A DNA stretch of 64,000 nt, from NCBI RefSeq assembly GCF_028769735.1, contig NW_026992298.1:1-64000 (forward strand). The letters run 5' to 3'. The notes beneath the pieces are model-generated. The model made no database searches. It saw nothing but the letters and a program-made list of their open reading frames with translations, and was not told the DNA's origin. Of the stretch, positions 1 through 10,989 are shown piece after piece (the first letter of the stretch is position 1; every line of letters begins with the position of its first letter). Made by a program: the position numbers and the translations under genes. Source of the DNA: Zonotrichia leucophrys gambelii (taxonomy: Eukaryota; Chordata; Aves; Passeriformes; Passerellidae).

Positions 1-115
1 GCTGCTGGCCGCGCCTCAGGGCTGTGCGGGCAGGGGAGGCCGGGGCTGGGCGCAGGCAGCGCCCGGCCCAGGGGCTGAGCCCGCGCCAACCCTTCCCTCC
101 TGCCGCTCTCTGCAG

Positions 116-936
116 CTGGCAGAGGACAGGAGCAGAGCGGCCGAGCACCTGCGCCGGGCCCTGCCCTACCTGCAGAGCCCACAGGAGTCCCTGCGAGCGG
201 CAGCCATCAGATTCATGGGTAAGCCACGAGCCCGGGCTCCCTCCCCGGCCCGGCCCGCCGCAGCTCGTCCCCGGCCCCGCCTGCTGCCCCGGCAGCGCCA
301 GCCGGGCCCGGCGCCGTGGAGCCCCGCCTGGCCCGGGCATTGCTGCTGCCGCCCTCTGGCAGCCGTGCCCTGGGGCGGCAGCGTGCGGCAAGGGCCGGGC
401 TGAGCCCTGCCGGGCCAGCAGCCCGTGTGGCCACAGCGCCGGCAGCGCCGCTGGCAGGGAGCTGTGCCGCTGGCGCCGTGACAGGCTCTGTGTTCACAGG
501 CATGGCCGCGCAGCACCTGAGGGGGAATAGGAAGAGCTCCGGCTCATCTGCAACGGTGAGTGAGGGCAGCGGGCTGGCAGCGGGGGCTGCCGGGGGAGCT
601 GCAAGCCCTGCCCCGGCTGCGGAGGGCTCTGCTCCCTGTGCGGATGAGGGGCAGCGTGGGCAGAGCACACAGAGATCTCAGGGCCACCTGGGCGATTCGT
701 GGCCAGCAGCTTCGGGCTGCTCCCGTTGTTCCCTGCTCCCTCCTGGCCATGGCTAGAGCCGGCTGGGATGGCCCTGGCAGGGGGCTCTCCTCGGCTCCCC
801 GCAGATCCGGGATCTGACCATGGCTCTGTTCCTTTCTCTTTCAGCCCTTGAACACCTGACAGAGGACACCGGCAGTGCGGTGTCAGACGTGGCACATCAA
901 ACATTGTATGTCCTCCAGGCACTGCAGAGTGAGTGA
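116..936 (+). pseudogene. MROH (maestro heat-like repeat) family gene, 3' exons, broken
   Basis: Three exons read as a HEAT-repeat protein of the MROH family. Exon 116-218 follows a CTGCAG acceptor and encodes LAEDRSRAAEHLRRALPYLQ and onwards, ending in phase 1 at GTAAGC. Exon 500-555 follows TTCACAG, begins GMAAQHLRG and ends at GTGAGT. Exon 845-928 follows CTTTCAG and encodes LEHLTEDTGSAVSDVAHQ and onwards, ending either at a GTGAGT donor (929) or at the in-frame TGA at 934-936. The exon 2 frame does not join exon 3: the expected frame resumes one base out near 530, and that frame carries a TAG there. This suggests a frameshift plus stop, so I call it a pseudogene, although a base error is possible. 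MROH proteins are large HEAT-repeat scaffolds of poorly known function, often multicopy in birds. The 5' part lies outside the window. Family call is fairly sure, the broken state less so. Confidence 0.7.
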
Positions 937-3013
937 TATTCCATCTTCCAGAGGGTGCAAGATCATCTCCGCTGGGCATGGAGGACACGGCCTCGTATGT
1001 CGGGGCTCAGCTGGCTGCGCTGCTGGAGCTCTGCAGAGAGCTGATGCCTCTGTCTGCTGAGGCCACCTTAGCCAGCAGGAATTTTCCATTTCTTTAAGAT
1101 TGTTCTTTTCTTCTTCTTGTTTTTCCTTTAGTATATAAATATAGAGTGTGTTATAATATACAGACTCCCAGGAGCTTTCTTCTGCTGCCCAGGGTCTGCA
1201 GGGCATAGGGAAGAGGAGGAGAAGGGTGCCTGGGCTCAGCAAGATGCCCAGGCGTGCAGTGTTGCAGGGGAAATGCCAGAAGCCCCTTGGCCTGTGGTGG
1301 TTCTGCTGAAGCCTTTGTGCTGGTGACAGAGCAAGTGGGCAGGGGCGGGAGCTGTGGGGATCCCTGCCAGAGCAGTGCCTGGAGATGGCCACAGGCTCTG
1401 TGCCAGGCAGGAAGTGCCATCCGTGTCCTCCTGCCCGTGTGCTGCCGGCTGCCTTGCTGAGGGCTCCCAGGTGCCTCTGGATGGGGCTGCTCTGGAGCTG
1501 CTGTGGGGCTGAGGCGCTGCTGCCGGCAAGCTTGGCCAGGCTGGGGCAGCCCCTGAGGGGCTGGGGCGCTGGCAAGCCCTGGGCAATGGGCTGTCAGAGG
1601 CCACAAGCAGCCCCCCGGCAGTTGCCCACCTTGTTACTGCCAGAGTTGACTTGCAAGAGGGACCCTGGGCACTGTGGAACTAACAGCATCGGTGTTGTTG
1701 GAAACCCAAATGCAGGGAAATCTCAGACCTTTGGTCTTGTCAGCAAAGCTTAGAATTAAAGACAGGATTTGATGGGAAACCTTGGAAAGGGCTTCCAAAC
1801 TTAGGTGCTAGAAGCAAGAATGTACATTTGTAGTTTATTATAGCAGAGACACGGGAGGAATGTTGAAGTGGAGGAAAGTTTAGAGCTTTAGTGCTGAAGA
1901 TCTAGAAAAATAAAAGTAGTTACAATGGTAAACAAGAAGCTTAGGATGCAGTGCTGTAGGTTTGTGTGTCATAACATGATTGGCTAAGGAAGCTTACACT
2001 GTAGCATGAGTCCCTAAGACAAAATATTGAAGGATTGGCTGCAAAACATCAATATCCTGGTTGGCAGTGTCTTCTTGGCCAAGAAATCCTACAAAGCTCT
2101 TGTAACTACAAGTCTTGCAGCCTTGTGAGCCATGCAGTGCAGATGTGAGACAAACTCACCCTTCCTTTTCATGTAGAAGAGAAGAAAAGGCAATGGCATC
2201 ATCTAAAACACTCAGAGGTCTGTTCTCTAGCTCGTTCCAAACTCCCTCGAATCCCCCAAAGTGGGATTTAGCTACAAAGAGATGACAGGGACTCTTAGTG
2301 CTGGCTCTTTGACTCCACAGCAGCTGCTTTAGAATCTTTCACATAAGCCTGTGCAGTTATGTGCCAGAAATGTATCATTAGAAGAAACTTTCCCAAGTGA
2401 CTTGCATGGAGGTCTGCTTGAAGGGTATTTGAGGAGAAAGGCTCCCAGCAGAGGTCTGGGCTTTGGCCTGCCTGTGTCCTTTGCTGATTGTGAAGTGTGC
2501 CATCAGCTGCAGGGCTTTCTGGGCCAAAAAATATCATCAAGTCCCTTGGACTTGCTCTTTTAGGCCTCTAAGAGCTGGACCCAATTTCAGGGCACATTTG
2601 GAGACCTCATCTATGGGTGGATGGACCACCTAGGATTTTCCCAATTGCTGGGAATGGTTCTCCAGGTCCCTGGTGTAAAACGGGGCTCCCCGGCAACTGC
2701 GCATCTGCAAGATGATAAACAATTGTCTTGGTTTAAGAGAGAGGTGTCTGCTAATGAAGGCAGAAGGCTTCTCTGAAATGGAAAATGTAAATCCCCTCCC
2801 TTCAAATGATTCTCATTTAGAAATTCAAATGCTCTCAGGGAAAGATATGGGGATAGGACTGAGCCCGCAGTGCCAGGCAGCATTTGCTGATGGTCTGAGC
2901 CCTTCCTAAAGATCCTGTCGGGCTGCCTTCGACACCTGGGGCCAGGGATTCCTTCCAAGCTGGGCCACTTTGGCTGGGCTGGGGGCAGCCCCAGGACAAA
3001 ACCAGTCATTATC
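937..3013. other. Intergenic stretch between two MROH fragments
   Basis: I see no convincing gene. The first 600 bases are GC-rich like the MROH region. From about 1,640 to 2,300 the DNA becomes AT-richer, with scattered AATAAA-like motifs and no open frame, as in an old LTR or other mobile remnant, but no ends could be defined. The last 300 bases, just upstream of the next MROH ATG, would hold that gene's promoter; no TATA or CCAAT arrangement is obvious. Confidence 0.4.
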
Positions 3014-3660
3014 ATGGAGCAGAGACCCCTGAAAGCACCCAAGGTGGCCTGGGGGGAAGAGGAGGAAGAAGGCCCTGGAGCTGCCCCAGCACATCAAACC
3101 AAAGCCGTGGTGGTGTTTGAGCTGCCGCAGGAGGGTGAGTGGCAGAGCTGGGCCACAGGGCCGGTGCCCACAGCCAACTTGGCGCCATCCCATCCCATCC
3201 CATCCCATCCCACCCAATCCCATCCCATGCCCACGGACAGGACGGAAGAGGGGCCGGGCAGACACCCCGCAGGGGCCGTGCTCCATCCCCTGGGGCATCC
3301 CGGGGCTCTCCCTGCCTGGGCAGCGCAGGGCTGGGCTGTGTTCTCCGGCCTCTCCCGCAGCCCCTCAGCTCTGGCTGCGCTCGCTCTTTGCCAGGTGCAG
3401 CCCTGCAGCGCACACAAGAGCAGGACCCCGCCCGTGGCCTCTTCCGCAGAACAGCCCAGGTACCTGCAGCCATCCCCACCTGGGCTGGGCCTGCTGGCAC
3501 CGCGCTTGGAGCATTCCCTGCAACATCCCTGGCTTCTTGCCCTTCTCCTACAGCTGGTCTGCCAATTCATCAAGAAAATTTGGGCGGAAGAGACCAGCAC
3601 CATGGGCACTGGGCTCAGAGCATATTCCCACATCTTCAAAACCAAGACCGCTGCTTGTGG
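3014..3660 (+). pseudogene. MROH family gene, 5' exons only, truncated
   Basis: Three phase-compatible exons form the N-terminus of an MROH-type protein. Exon 1 (3014-3134) starts with ATG, encodes MEQRPLKAPKVAWGEEEEEG and a short acidic leader, and ends in phase 1 at GTGAGT. Exon 2 (3395-3459) follows TTTGCCAG, encodes GAALQRTQEQDPARGLFRRT and ends in phase 0 at GTACCT. Exon 3 starts at 3554 after CTCCTACAG with LVCQFIKKIWAEETSTMGTG. Beyond about 3,610-3,660 the frame loses MROH character and enters 37-bp satellite repeats, stopping at TGA about 3,697. The rest of the gene is therefore missing. It lies in the same direction as the 3' MROH fragment upstream, which fits tandem MROH copies cut by satellite and OR cassette insertion. 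Splice sites and frame are intact, so a short chimeric transcript is possible. Confidence 0.68.
3186..3229. repeat. Simple repeat (CATCC)n
   Basis: About eight copies of CATCC with one interruption (CACCCAATCC), inside intron 1 of the truncated MROH gene. Confidence 0.9.
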
Positions 3661-3750
3661 TGTCACTGGGCCTCATGAAAACAAAGATCTGTTGTGATAC
3701 TATTGGGCTTATGGAACCACGGGACAATTGTGGTGCTGCAGGGCCCCAAG
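3655..3750 (-). repeat. 37-bp satellite, short array
   Basis: Two to three degenerate units of the ~37-bp repeat that recurs across the window. Unit hallmarks on this strand are CATGGAACCA, ATTGTGACACT and GGGCCT. The array begins inside MROH exon 3 and leads into the 185-bp repeat, the same order and relative orientation as at 27,113-28,385. Confidence 0.65.
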
Positions 3751-4450
3751 GAGGTCTGGTTGGCTTGGCCTGACTGGTCCAGCTGACCTTGCATGTTGAA
3801 GGTTGCTTCTCATCTGCCCCTAAAACCCTGGAATTCCGTGCTTTCCTTCCTGTGGGAAAGAACTCTCCTTTTCCTCCAGGTGTTCATGGCCAAAATTAGG
3901 ATTTTACCTCTATATTTGATTAAATCCAAAGATTCTTTCTATATAAAACCTGCCAGAACAGACTCCTCTGGATGGCCTTGGCATCTTGGGGGCCACCTCT
4001 CATCTGCCTTCAAAACACTGGAGGGATGTGCTTTTCTTTCCATTGAAAAAAACATCTTTCGATGCAGGCGTGTCTTGCCAAAACTGGGAATCTGCCTCCA
4101 AAATTCCTTCTATCCAAGGATAGCTCCCAGACAAAAGCTGCCAGGACTGTCTCGGTTCCCTTGGCTTCCTGAGGGCCAGCTCTCACCTGCCTGTGAAATA
4201 CTTGGGCTCTGTACTTTCCTTTCTATGGAAAAGAAGTGTCCTTCTTGTCCAGGTGCTCATGGAAAAAACTAGGATTTGGCGTCCCAAACTCTGTCTATCC
4301 AAGGATTGCTCCCAGACAAAAACTCTGAAGACAAACAGGTCTGGCTGGCCTTGGCCTCCTTGGGGCTGCCTCTGATCAGCCTTCAAAACTCTGGGGCTCT
4401 GTGGTTTCCTTCCTGTAGAAAAGAACCTTCCTTCTTGTCCAGGCACCTCA
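3750..4450 (+). repeat. ~185-bp tandem repeat, about four units
   Basis: Four degenerate units, recognised by the recurring stretch GTGCTTTCCTTCCTATGGAAAA near 3,835, 4,030, 4,210 and 4,400, followed in each by a CCAAAATT.GGATTT element, a TCCAAGGATTGCTCCCAGACAAA element and TGGCCTTGG. Spacing is about 180-190 bp. The same repeat occurs at 28,010-28,385 and, reversed, at 47,290-47,720, 48,490-48,740 and 56,390-56,812. Confidence 0.75.
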
Positions 4451-6903
4451 GTGCATCATGGCCTCAAGCACATGAGCACTGTAAAGGGACAGAGGAGCTC
4501 TGTGCTCAGTGGGGTGGGGACTGAGGACAGCAGAGGAGAGCCCTGGGAGGGATTGAAGGGAGGTTTCAGAGATGGTGGATCTTTTAAATATAATAGTAAA
4601 AAGGGAGAAAAATGGAAAAACTTAATGTAAATTGCCACTGAGGAGATCAGGACTGGACAGAAGGACAAAGGAATTTCCCTGCCAGGGCAGGGCTTTGGTG
4701 CAGCACATCCCCAGAAGGAGCCCCCAGGCTTTGTGTGGGCAGGCAGAGGCAGGCAGGAGGCAGAGCTGTCAGCAAAGGAAGGGCCCAGACAGGTGGGGCA
4801 GCCGGGGGATGCCGACAGCCTGCAGGGACAGAGGCGCAGGGCAGGGACACCGTGGGACAGCCTGGGCTGCACAGGGCACAGGGATGGGCAGCAGCTGCAA
4901 GACAGCCCTGCCAGAGCCACCTTGGGCAGCACTTTGGCCATGGCTGCTGGGCCTGGGCCTGAGGCAGGAGCAGGAGACAAGTGACCCTTGCAGGGCTGGG
5001 GCCTCATTGCCTCCTTGTCCCTGCTCAGCAGCCTGGCAGGGGCCGCCCCATGCTCCTGCCCTTGCCATTGCACATCCCCACATGCCAGTGCCCATCCCGG
5101 CAAGAGCCCTGAGTAAGGACAGAGGGACAGGATCTGCCTTGCCAGGGGCTGGGGCTCAGGCCTTGGTCCTTTTCATTCCTCAAACACATCCAGCTTTGCT
5201 CAGCACCAGAGACACCTTTGCCTTGTTTGTCCCCAGCTGTCATCACTGCCTCCAGTGTTCTGCTCTAACTGGAACCTGGGGACACTTTCTCAGTTGTGTT
5301 CCTCAGTGGGAACCATTAAAACTTCAGGAAACTTCAGACTTTTAATTTGAGTTTGAGTTCTTGAGAAGTTTTTTGAGCACTCTCTCAGGGACTGAGTCTT
5401 ATGTAAACAACACCAAATCCCCAAGAGGCTCATTAAAGGCCTTGTGCTGTGTCTGTGCTGCTGAGCATTAAAGGAACAGCTCTTCCCAGCACCAGCTCCT
5501 CTCCCAGCCCAGCAGGCTGAGGGCTCTGCCTGCAGGCACTGAGGGGACAGGAGCCAGGCAGAGACAGGCTGAAGGCAATCAGGACTGGGAAGACATGGAG
5601 CTGAGACTTCACTTGGGGAAAGATCTTCTTAGGCCTGTGCATGGTGAGTGTGTGGGTGCAGGGCAATGTCCCCTGTGCTCCTGGAGTGATCTCCTGAAGC
5701 CAGCACACCTCACAGCCTGGGGGATGTGTCAGGAGGACTCTCCCAGTTTCTCTGTGGCACAGGAGGAGGAGGAGGAGGATGTGCTGCAGAGCGGGGCTGC
5801 CCTGGGCACCGTCAGAGGGACAGGGCAGGACGGCTCCTGCTGCCAGGGACGGCTGCAGAGCCTGAGCTGGGGCTGCAGCCAGGGCATCCCAGGGCTGCTC
5901 CTGCAGCCCTCGGGGCTCTTGGCCAGCCCAGGGCATGTGCCACCTGCCAGGGGCAGCTCTCAGCCTGCCTGGCAGCACCCCATGGACGCAGCAGGGGAGA
6001 AGTTGGAGGGGGAAGGAGCCATCCCCATCAGGGCAGATTCCTCCTGCTCTGGAGATGGTGCTGCATGGCCAGGGCTTCTCTCAGCTTTCTCCTTAAGGGA
6101 AGGGAAAGGGGCTGTCAGCTTTGGCTGTGTCACTGACACTCCTGCACTGTCACCCTGGGCATCAGCAGATGTGCCTCAGATCTCCCTCAGAAAGTGCCTC
6201 CTCAGCCTCCTCTCCCTACAGACAGCAGCAGCAGCACCTTGGCTTGCAGCATCTCTGTTTGTCTGGCCTGCCCTTAAGGCCCTGCTGCCAGGGAGATGCC
6301 CCTGGGCAGTGCCCTGTGCTGGGAGGGGTCTGCAGGGCAGAGCTGAGTCCTCAGGGCTGGGCTGGGCTCTGGCAGCACTGGCAGGGACAAGGCTTGGGTA
6401 AAGAGAAACTGCTCCCAGTAGGCACAACCCAGTGCCCAGTAGGCAGCAGAGAGCCAGACCAACCCTTGGCATCCCTCCCTGTCCAGCTGCTTAGGGAAAG
6501 AGAGAAGGGCTTAGATAAATTGACTTTTAAACTGGAGTCTTTAAAAACTCGACTATATTTTTCAAGCTCAGTTTATGTTGGATCACCCTGAACTACAGGG
6601 AGGTAAAATCGGCAAAGTGCACCTGTGTGGGGACCAGCAGGTCTGACTGCAATGGGGCTGAGGGAGCCTTGTTTTCCCTGTAGGCTTCCCCAGGGTTCAG
6701 GCTGAGAGCAGCGCATAAGGCGAATCACTAACTCAGGAGCATAAACCCAAGCTCAAGAATAAACACACTGAGTGAAGTTTCCCCACAGGCAGAGAAGTAG
6801 TTTTGAGGGAATTCCTAAAATAACCCTATAGGGTTGATTCCAAGAGCTTGGTCTCAGCTTTTCAATGTCTTGTTTCGACACTCCACAGTGCCCAGAGTTA
6901 GGA
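4451..6903 (+). other. 5' flank of OR cassette A, no gene
   Basis: No coding region is supported; the long open frames are GC-rich artefacts. From about 4,960 this DNA is duplicated upstream of OR B (18,054 onwards), and matching continues to about 5,800, including the AGGAGACAAGTGACCC start and the GAGGAGGAG stretch. The block contains the unoccupied version (CCATT at 5065-5069) of the site where a solo LTR sits in cassette B. Any OR promoter and untranslated exon should lie in the last kilobase; a possible acceptor (CTCCACAG) precedes the OR start. Confidence 0.55.
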
Positions 6904-7836
6904 ATGTCCAACAGCAGCTCCATCAGGCACTTCCTCCTGCTGGCATTGGCAGACACGCGGCAGCTGCAGCTCCTGCACTTCTGCCTCTTGCTGGGCATCT
7001 CCCTGGCTGCCCTCCTGGGCAACGGCCTCATCATCAGCGCCGTAGCCTGCGGCCACCACCTGCACACGCCCATGTTCTTCTTCCTGCTCAACCTGGCCCT
7101 CAGTGACCTGGGCTCCATCTGCACCACTGTCCCCAAAGCCATGCACAATTCCCTCTGGGACACCAGGGACATCTCCTACACTGGATGTGCTGCACAGGTT
7201 TTTTTCTTTATCTTCTTCATTTCAGCAGAGTTTTCCCTCCTGACCGTCATGTGCTACGACCGCTACGTGTCCATCTGCAAACCCCTGCACTACGGGACCC
7301 TCCTGGGCAGCAGAGCTTGTGCCCACATGGCAGCAGCTGCCTGGGCCAGTGGCTTTGTCTATGCTCTGCTGTATACAGCCAATACATTTTCCCTGCCCCT
7401 GTGCCATGGCAATGCCCTGGGCCAGTTCTTCTGTGATATCCCGCAGATCCTCAAGCTCTCCTGCTCACACTCCACCTTCCGAAATATTCGGATTTCATTG
7501 CTTGGTGTCTGTTTAAGTTTTGGTTGCTTTGTGTTCATTGTTTTCTCTTATGTGCAGATCTTCAGGGCTGTGCTGAGGATCCCCTCTGAGCAGGGACGGC
7601 ACAAAGCCTTTTCCACCTGCCTCCCTCACCTGGCCGTGCTCTCCCTGTTCCTCAGCAGTGCCTTTTTTGCCTACCTGAAGCCCCCCTCCATCTCCTCCCC
7701 ATCCCTGGATGTGGCCCTGTCAGTTCTGTACTCGGTGGTGCCTCCATCCCTTAACCCCCTCATCTACAGCCTGAGGAACCAGGAGCTCAAGGCTGCAGTG
7801 TGGACACTGATGAGTGGACCATATTGGAAACATTAA
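6904..7836 (+). CDS. Olfactory receptor, family 14-like (OR A)
   Basis: Intact single-exon class A GPCR of 310 residues, the usual OR length. It is predicted to bind odorants at the plasma membrane of olfactory neurons and signal through the olfactory G protein. Seen: an N-terminal glycosylation site (NSS at 3), GN of TM1 at 39-40, PMFFFLLNLALSDL at 56-69, MCYDRY at 116-121 (the DRY-type motif), KAFSTC at 234-239 and NPLIYSLRN at 284-292. Cysteines 95, 167, 177 and 187 fit the conserved loop pattern. I chose the ATG at 6904 because MSNSSS is shared by all three complete copies; an upstream in-frame ATG at 6865 would add 13 residues not shared by the others. AATAAA lies at 7867-7872. It is closest to OR B and OR C here. 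Family 14 (gamma-c) assignment is from recognition, not a search. Confidence 0.93.
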   Translation: MSNSSSIRHFLLLALADTRQLQLLHFCLLLGISLAALLGNGLIISAVACGHHLHTPMFFFLLNLALSDLGSICTTVPKAMHNSLWDTRDISYTGCAAQVFFFIFFISAEFSLLTVMCYDRYVSICKPLHYGTLLGSRACAHMAAAAWASGFVYALLYTANTFSLPLCHGNALGQFFCDIPQILKLSCSHSTFRNIRISLLGVCLSFGCFVFIVFSYVQIFRAVLRIPSEQGRHKAFSTCLPHLAVLSLFLSSAFFAYLKPPSISSPSLDVALSVLYSVVPPSLNPLIYSLRNQELKAAVWTLMSGPYWKH

Positions 7837-9025
7837 ACTGGTTGCCAATTTCTGCATATCTCTTGAAATAAAAGTAATTTTTGATACTTCTTGTTGGATT
7901 GGTTATGTTTTTTATTCTGTTTTTATTTTTAATATTCTCCCTAAAACAAGGCCATTTTTTTCTGCAATTTCTTATTTCGCTTCTCTGATCTTCACTATGG
8001 CCTCAGACTTTGTCAATGAGGAGCTGGTCTCTTGGTGGCTTTAAAGCAGATAAAGGATCTCCCAGCAGAGTTTTCACAGGAGATCCCTCTTCTGTTACCT
8101 TCTCTGGAGCTGCAGCAGCAATGTCTGTGTGCAGAGCTGGGGCAGATCAGGGCTGGCACAGCAGCTGTGCCCAGCAGCAGCAGCACTTGGTGTTGCCAGT
8201 GCTGCTGCCGTGGCCCTGCCCCGCTGCCCTGGTGGCCCTGGTGTTGCTGCAGGGCCTGAGTGCTCTCGGGGCCGGGCACAGCCCTGGGGGTGGCAGTGCC
8301 AGGGCTGCAGCAGGGACAGGCCATGGGCACTGCTGGGGCAGCGCTGACGCCTCAGCCCAGGGCCTGGGGGCTCCAGGCTCCTTGCCCAGGCTCTCTCAAG
8401 AACACACCCAGGCCAACGCTCAGCACAGAAAAGCCCCATGAGCAGCCCCAGGCTGGCCGTGGGCAGGCTGGGGGCAAACAGCATGGCTGGGGCTCTGCAA
8501 GGGCCCTGGGGCAGAGGGAAGGAGCAGCAGAGCAGGGGCTGATCCATCCCCAGTGCGCTGCACAGCCCAGGGCAGCGTCCCAGAGGGTCCTGATGGAGCT
8601 GCCAACAACATCCCCCCTCTGCAGCCCTGGCCTCTCCCCCAGCTCACACAGGTGCCCCATCCTTGCAGGCACAGACACGGCAGCACTGGCTCAGCAGCCC
8701 CTGTTTGCATTGCACACAGCAGGGGGAGCACCCCCATGCTGTTGGTGTGGGGATATGAACCTGAGGGAGCACAAATGCCATCAGCCCCTGGGGCCAGCAA
8801 GGGCTGGGGGACACCAGGGAAACCACTCAGCTTTGTCCTGGCCTCTGCAGTCAGCCAGAAAGTTTGTTCCCATCAGCTGGGAGTTTCCTGTCCCACTGCA
8901 GATGCTGTTGCTCAGAGCCAAGGCTGCCTGGCAGCCACCCCTAAACTGCCCTGAGCATTTCCTTTCCATTACCTTTGCTTTCTTTACTTTTCACTGCAAC
9001 AAATTTGATCTTTTTGCTCATCACA
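7837..9025 (+). other. 3' flank of OR cassette A
   Basis: Holds the OR polyadenylation signal and then GC-rich DNA without a supported gene. It is shared nearly base for base with 22,690-23,875 (after OR B), and in reverse with 34,148-34,760 (after OR C) and 62,560-63,550 (after OR D). Overlapping open frames on both strands reflect base composition. Confidence 0.6.
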
Positions 9026-9425
9026 GGGCGCCCAGAACTGGACACAGCACTCGAGGTGCTGCCCAACCAGTGTGGAGCACATGGGAAGAATCCCTGCCCT
9101 GCTCCTGCTGGCCACACCCTCCTGAGCCAGGCCAGGAGCCATTGGCCTTCTTGCCCACCTGGGCACACTGCTGGCTCATGCCCAGCCTGCTGTCCATCAC
9201 TCCCTGCAGGTCCCTTTCTGCCTGGCTGCTGTCCAGCCACTCTGTCCCCAGCCTCTAACCCTGAAGGGGTTGTCATGGCCAAAGTGCAGAACCCAGCACT
9301 TGGTCTTCCTAAACCTCACCTTTTTGGCTTTGGGTCCTGGATCCAGCCTGTCCCAGGCACTGTGCAGAGCCCTCCTACCCTCCAGCAGATCAACACTCAC
9401 ACGCAGTTCGGTGACATCTGCAAAG
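9026..9425 (-). mobile_element. CR1 LINE fragment (C-terminal reverse transcriptase region)
   Basis: The reverse strand matches the end of CR1 ORF2, with the ordered hallmarks LHFGH, ERDLQG-type, SQ and HLE..VQFW read through frameshifts. It is truncated at both ends and decayed. The same fragment in the same place follows OR B (23,876-24,275) and OR D (62,058-62,560, inverted), so it belongs to the duplicated cassette rather than being a separate insertion each time. Confidence 0.75.
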
Positions 9426-9589
9426 ATGTCCTTGGTTCCATGGGGCCCCTCAGGGTCACAAAGGCCTCTTGGTCACACCAGGCCCTGCACTGTCACACTG
9501 GTCTCATTGGATCCATGTGACCATGCAGAGCAAATGGTGTCCTTGGTTCCATGGGGCCCTGCAGTGTCACAATGGCCCTAGAGTGTCCC
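9426..9589 (+). repeat. 37-bp satellite, about four units
   Basis: Units of the type CTTGGTTCCATGGGGCCC followed by TCAGGGTCACAA, repeated at about 37 bp. The array is sandwiched between two CR1 pieces, as it is after OR B. Confidence 0.75.
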
Positions 9590-10735
9590 AATCATCACAG
9601 AATGACAGAATCAAATAGGCTGGAAAAGACCTTTGCGATCATCAAGTGAAGCCAATGCCCTAATACTGCCTTGTCACCCAGACCATGCCACTAAGTGCCA
9701 CTGGAGAGGGACAGTGACTCGGACACCTCCCCCCCTGGCCAGCCCATTCCAGTTCCCACTCACCCTTTCTGTGAAGAACTTCTTCCTATTGCCCAGCCTG
9801 AACCTCCCCTGGTGCAGCTTAAGGCTGTGTCTTCTTGTCCTGCCCTCCAGCAGATCCACACTCACATCCAGCTTGGTGCCATCTGCAATTTGTGAATGGT
9901 GGACTCGATCCCCTCACCCAGATCATCAGTGAAGATATTAAACAGGACTGGGCCCAGCACAGATCCCTGGGGACACCACCAGTGCCTGGACACCAGCTGG
10001 GTGCAGCACCATCCCCACCACTCTCTGGGCCCAGCCTCCAGCCAGCTCTTAAATCTCCCAGCAAGGAGGGAACCTGCCCAAGCCGTGGGCTGCAGCTTTT
10101 CCAGGGAATTCTGTGGCTCATTGTTTTAAAGGCTTTGAAGTACAGGCACACAACATCCACAGCCTTTCCTGCATCCACAGGTGGGTCACCTGGTCATAAA
10201 AGGAGACCAGGTTGGTCAGGCAGGACCTGCCACCCCTAAATCCACGCTGGCTGGCTCTGATCCCTCGGCCATCCTGTGGGTGCCCTGTGATGGCACTCAA
10301 GGTGATCTGTTCCATAACCTTGCCGGGCACCCAGGTCAGGCTGACAGGCCTGGAGTTCTCCAGATCCTCCTTCCAGCCCTTCTTGGGGATGGGCTCACAC
10401 TGGCACCTCCAGTCCTCTGGGACCTCCCTGCTGAGCCAGGACTGATGGTAAATGATGGAGAGCAGCTTGGGGAGCTCATCCACCAGCTCCCTCATCCCTC
10501 TAGGATGGATTCCATCCGATCCCATACACCTGTGAGCATCTGAGTGGCTCAGCAGGTCAGCAACTTCTTCCTCCTAGATTCCAGGGGGCTTTTCTGCTCC
10601 CTGTGCCCACCTACCAGCTCAGGAGAACACTTGTCCTGAGGACAGCCTGTCCTAATAATGAACATTGAGACATACAAGGTATTAAGCAGCTCAGTCTTTC
10701 CTTATCTTTAGTTACTATATTCTACACTGTGTCCA
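9590..10735 (-). mobile_element. CR1 LINE, 3' part with reverse transcriptase remnants
   Basis: The low-coordinate end shows the CR1 3' tail (TCACAGAATGACAGAATC, degenerate ATTCTGTG units). On the reverse strand the RT domain can be followed through several frames: PRPVSLTWVPGKVMEQI-like near 10,330, GGRSCLTNL near 10,215, the AF..MSHRIP stretch near 10,120, and the CWAQSCLISSLMIW stretch near 9,930. Stops and frameshifts make it inactive. Compared with the CR1 after OR B it is a different, more diverged copy, so two independent CR1 insertions may have hit the same satellite. CR1 elements are the main bird non-LTR retrotransposons. Confidence 0.8.
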
Positions 10736-10989
10736 AAAAAAAGAGTAGAGGTTCTCCTTATCCCATATTTTGCTAAAAATTTATTTGTAGAAATGTGGAG
10801 AGTTTTCTCAAAGAGTGGCTTGAGGAAAGAGGACACAGCCAAATTAACTTGGGAAAGATGTCCTAACTAGGGCAGAGACAGGCAGAGGCCTTTTTGTCTG
10901 TAGCAGGATAGAGAATGGAAAAGTACAAGACCATGGTTAGTTCCAAATCTTGCAGGTGCGAGATAATGTGTCCTTGATCCTCGCAAAAC

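Noticed and set aside
1640..2300. Possible complete LTR
   Set aside because: AT-rich with AATAAA-like motifs, but no paired ends, target duplication or second copy in the window.
4632..6401. 200-270-codon frames upstream of OR A
   Set aside because: Composition artefacts; the duplicated copy upstream of OR B does not preserve the same frames.
7222..7407. Antisense frames inside the OR genes
   Set aside because: Shadows of the receptor reading frame, repeated in every OR copy.
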